A stretch of 6,001 nucleotides of DNA from Victivallales bacterium. GTDB lineage: Bacteria; Verrucomicrobiota; Lentisphaeria; Oligosphaerales; Oligosphaeraceae. The notes under the pieces are model-generated. The model was not told the DNA's origin, did not search any database, and worked only from the letters and a program-made list of their open reading frames with translations. The DNA lies in NCBI GenBank assembly GCA_017538465.1, contig JAFYIW010000197.1:1-6001 (forward strand), written 5' to 3'. How positions within the stretch are numbered: the first letter of the stretch is position 1; the number at the start of each line of letters is the position of its first letter. Shown in pieces: positions 5,852 to 6,001 of the stretch. Position numbers and translations under genes: made by a program.

Positions 5852-6001
5852 ATGAAAGAACTCCGAATGCTGGTTGTGATGTGCGTCAGCGCGGTGCTGA
5901 TGCTGGGCGTGGGCTGCAAAAAGCAGTCCGATAACGGCGTGATCGAATTGAACTACGCGAATTTCCCGCCGCCGGAGACCTTCCCGTGCGTTCAAATGGA
6001 A
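5852..6001 (+). CDS. Lipoprotein, probable TRAP-transporter solute-binding protein (DctP family), 3' partial
   Basis: Only the first 50 codons are in the window. They encode a lipoprotein signal: MKELR, then a hydrophobic run from MLVVM to VLMLGVGC, with Cys22 as the probable lipidated residue. The lipobox is imperfect (Gly at -3, Leu at -4). After a short KKQSDNG linker comes VIELNYANFPPPETFPCVQME, which resembles the first strand and following segment of DctP-type binding proteins of TRAP transporters, secondary importers that use an ion gradient to take up organic acids or sugar acids. If correct, small (DctQ) and large (DctM) membrane subunits should follow. ATG at 5852 is the only start giving a signal peptide; no Shine-Dalgarno precedes it. 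The call rests on about 20 mature residues, so another binding-protein family is possible; the lipoprotein nature is more certain. Confidence 0.6.
   Translation, partial: MKELRMLVVMCVSAVLMLGVGCKKQSDNGVIELNYANFPPPETFPCVQME

Noticed and set aside
5845..5900. ATG at 5845 as an alternative start for the last gene
   Set aside because: It is in another frame and gives no signal peptide; the frame from 5852 encodes a clear lipoprotein signal.

Overview
The window looks like chromosomal DNA from a Gram-negative, GC-rich bacterium. The coding style, the unusually large transport proteins and the degenerate short tandem repeats between genes suggest the PVC group (Lentisphaerota, Kiritimatiellota or Verrucomicrobiota). 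That placement is an inference from style, not from a marker gene. All supported genes are on the + strand.

Layout. (1) 2-2518: a carbohydrate ABC importer subunit in which a periplasmic family-1 solute-binding domain is fused through a membrane anchor to a MalF-type permease; its 5' end is probably outside the window. (2) 2519-2648: an AT-rich stretch (about 28% GC by hand count over 2521-2640) with a candidate promoter, a small inverted repeat and a very strong ribosome binding site. (3) 2649-3239: the N-terminal part of a RhuM/Fic-type protein whose Fic domain is missing; its reading frame ends inside an 8-bp-period repeat. (4) 3225-3313: two intergenic tandem repeats, one of 8-bp period and one of 7-bp period, the second reaching to within two bases of the next start codon. 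(5) 3316-5676: a MalG-type permease whose first periplasmic loop is expanded by roughly 500 residues and consists of about eight degenerate copies of a W/Y-x-x-F-L-x-x-K-Y motif. (6) 5677-5851: intergenic DNA with a second array of the 8-bp-period repeat and a different 7-bp repeat. (7) 5852 to the window end: the first 50 codons of a lipoprotein that looks like a TRAP-type (DctP) solute-binding protein.

How it fits together. The two permeases each carry an intact EAA loop, so they should pair as the membrane core of one importer served by an ATPase that is not in this window. The binding protein is covalently attached to one half and the other half carries a giant periplasmic domain, so the importer has an unusually heavy extracytoplasmic side. 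Genes of this kind normally sit next to each other; here they are split by a RhuM remnant with its own AT-rich leader, which looks like a later insertion followed by decay. The TRAP-like gene at the right edge probably begins a second uptake system.

The most interesting item is the repeat-built periplasmic insertion in the MalG-type permease, followed by its pairing with the binding-protein/permease fusion.
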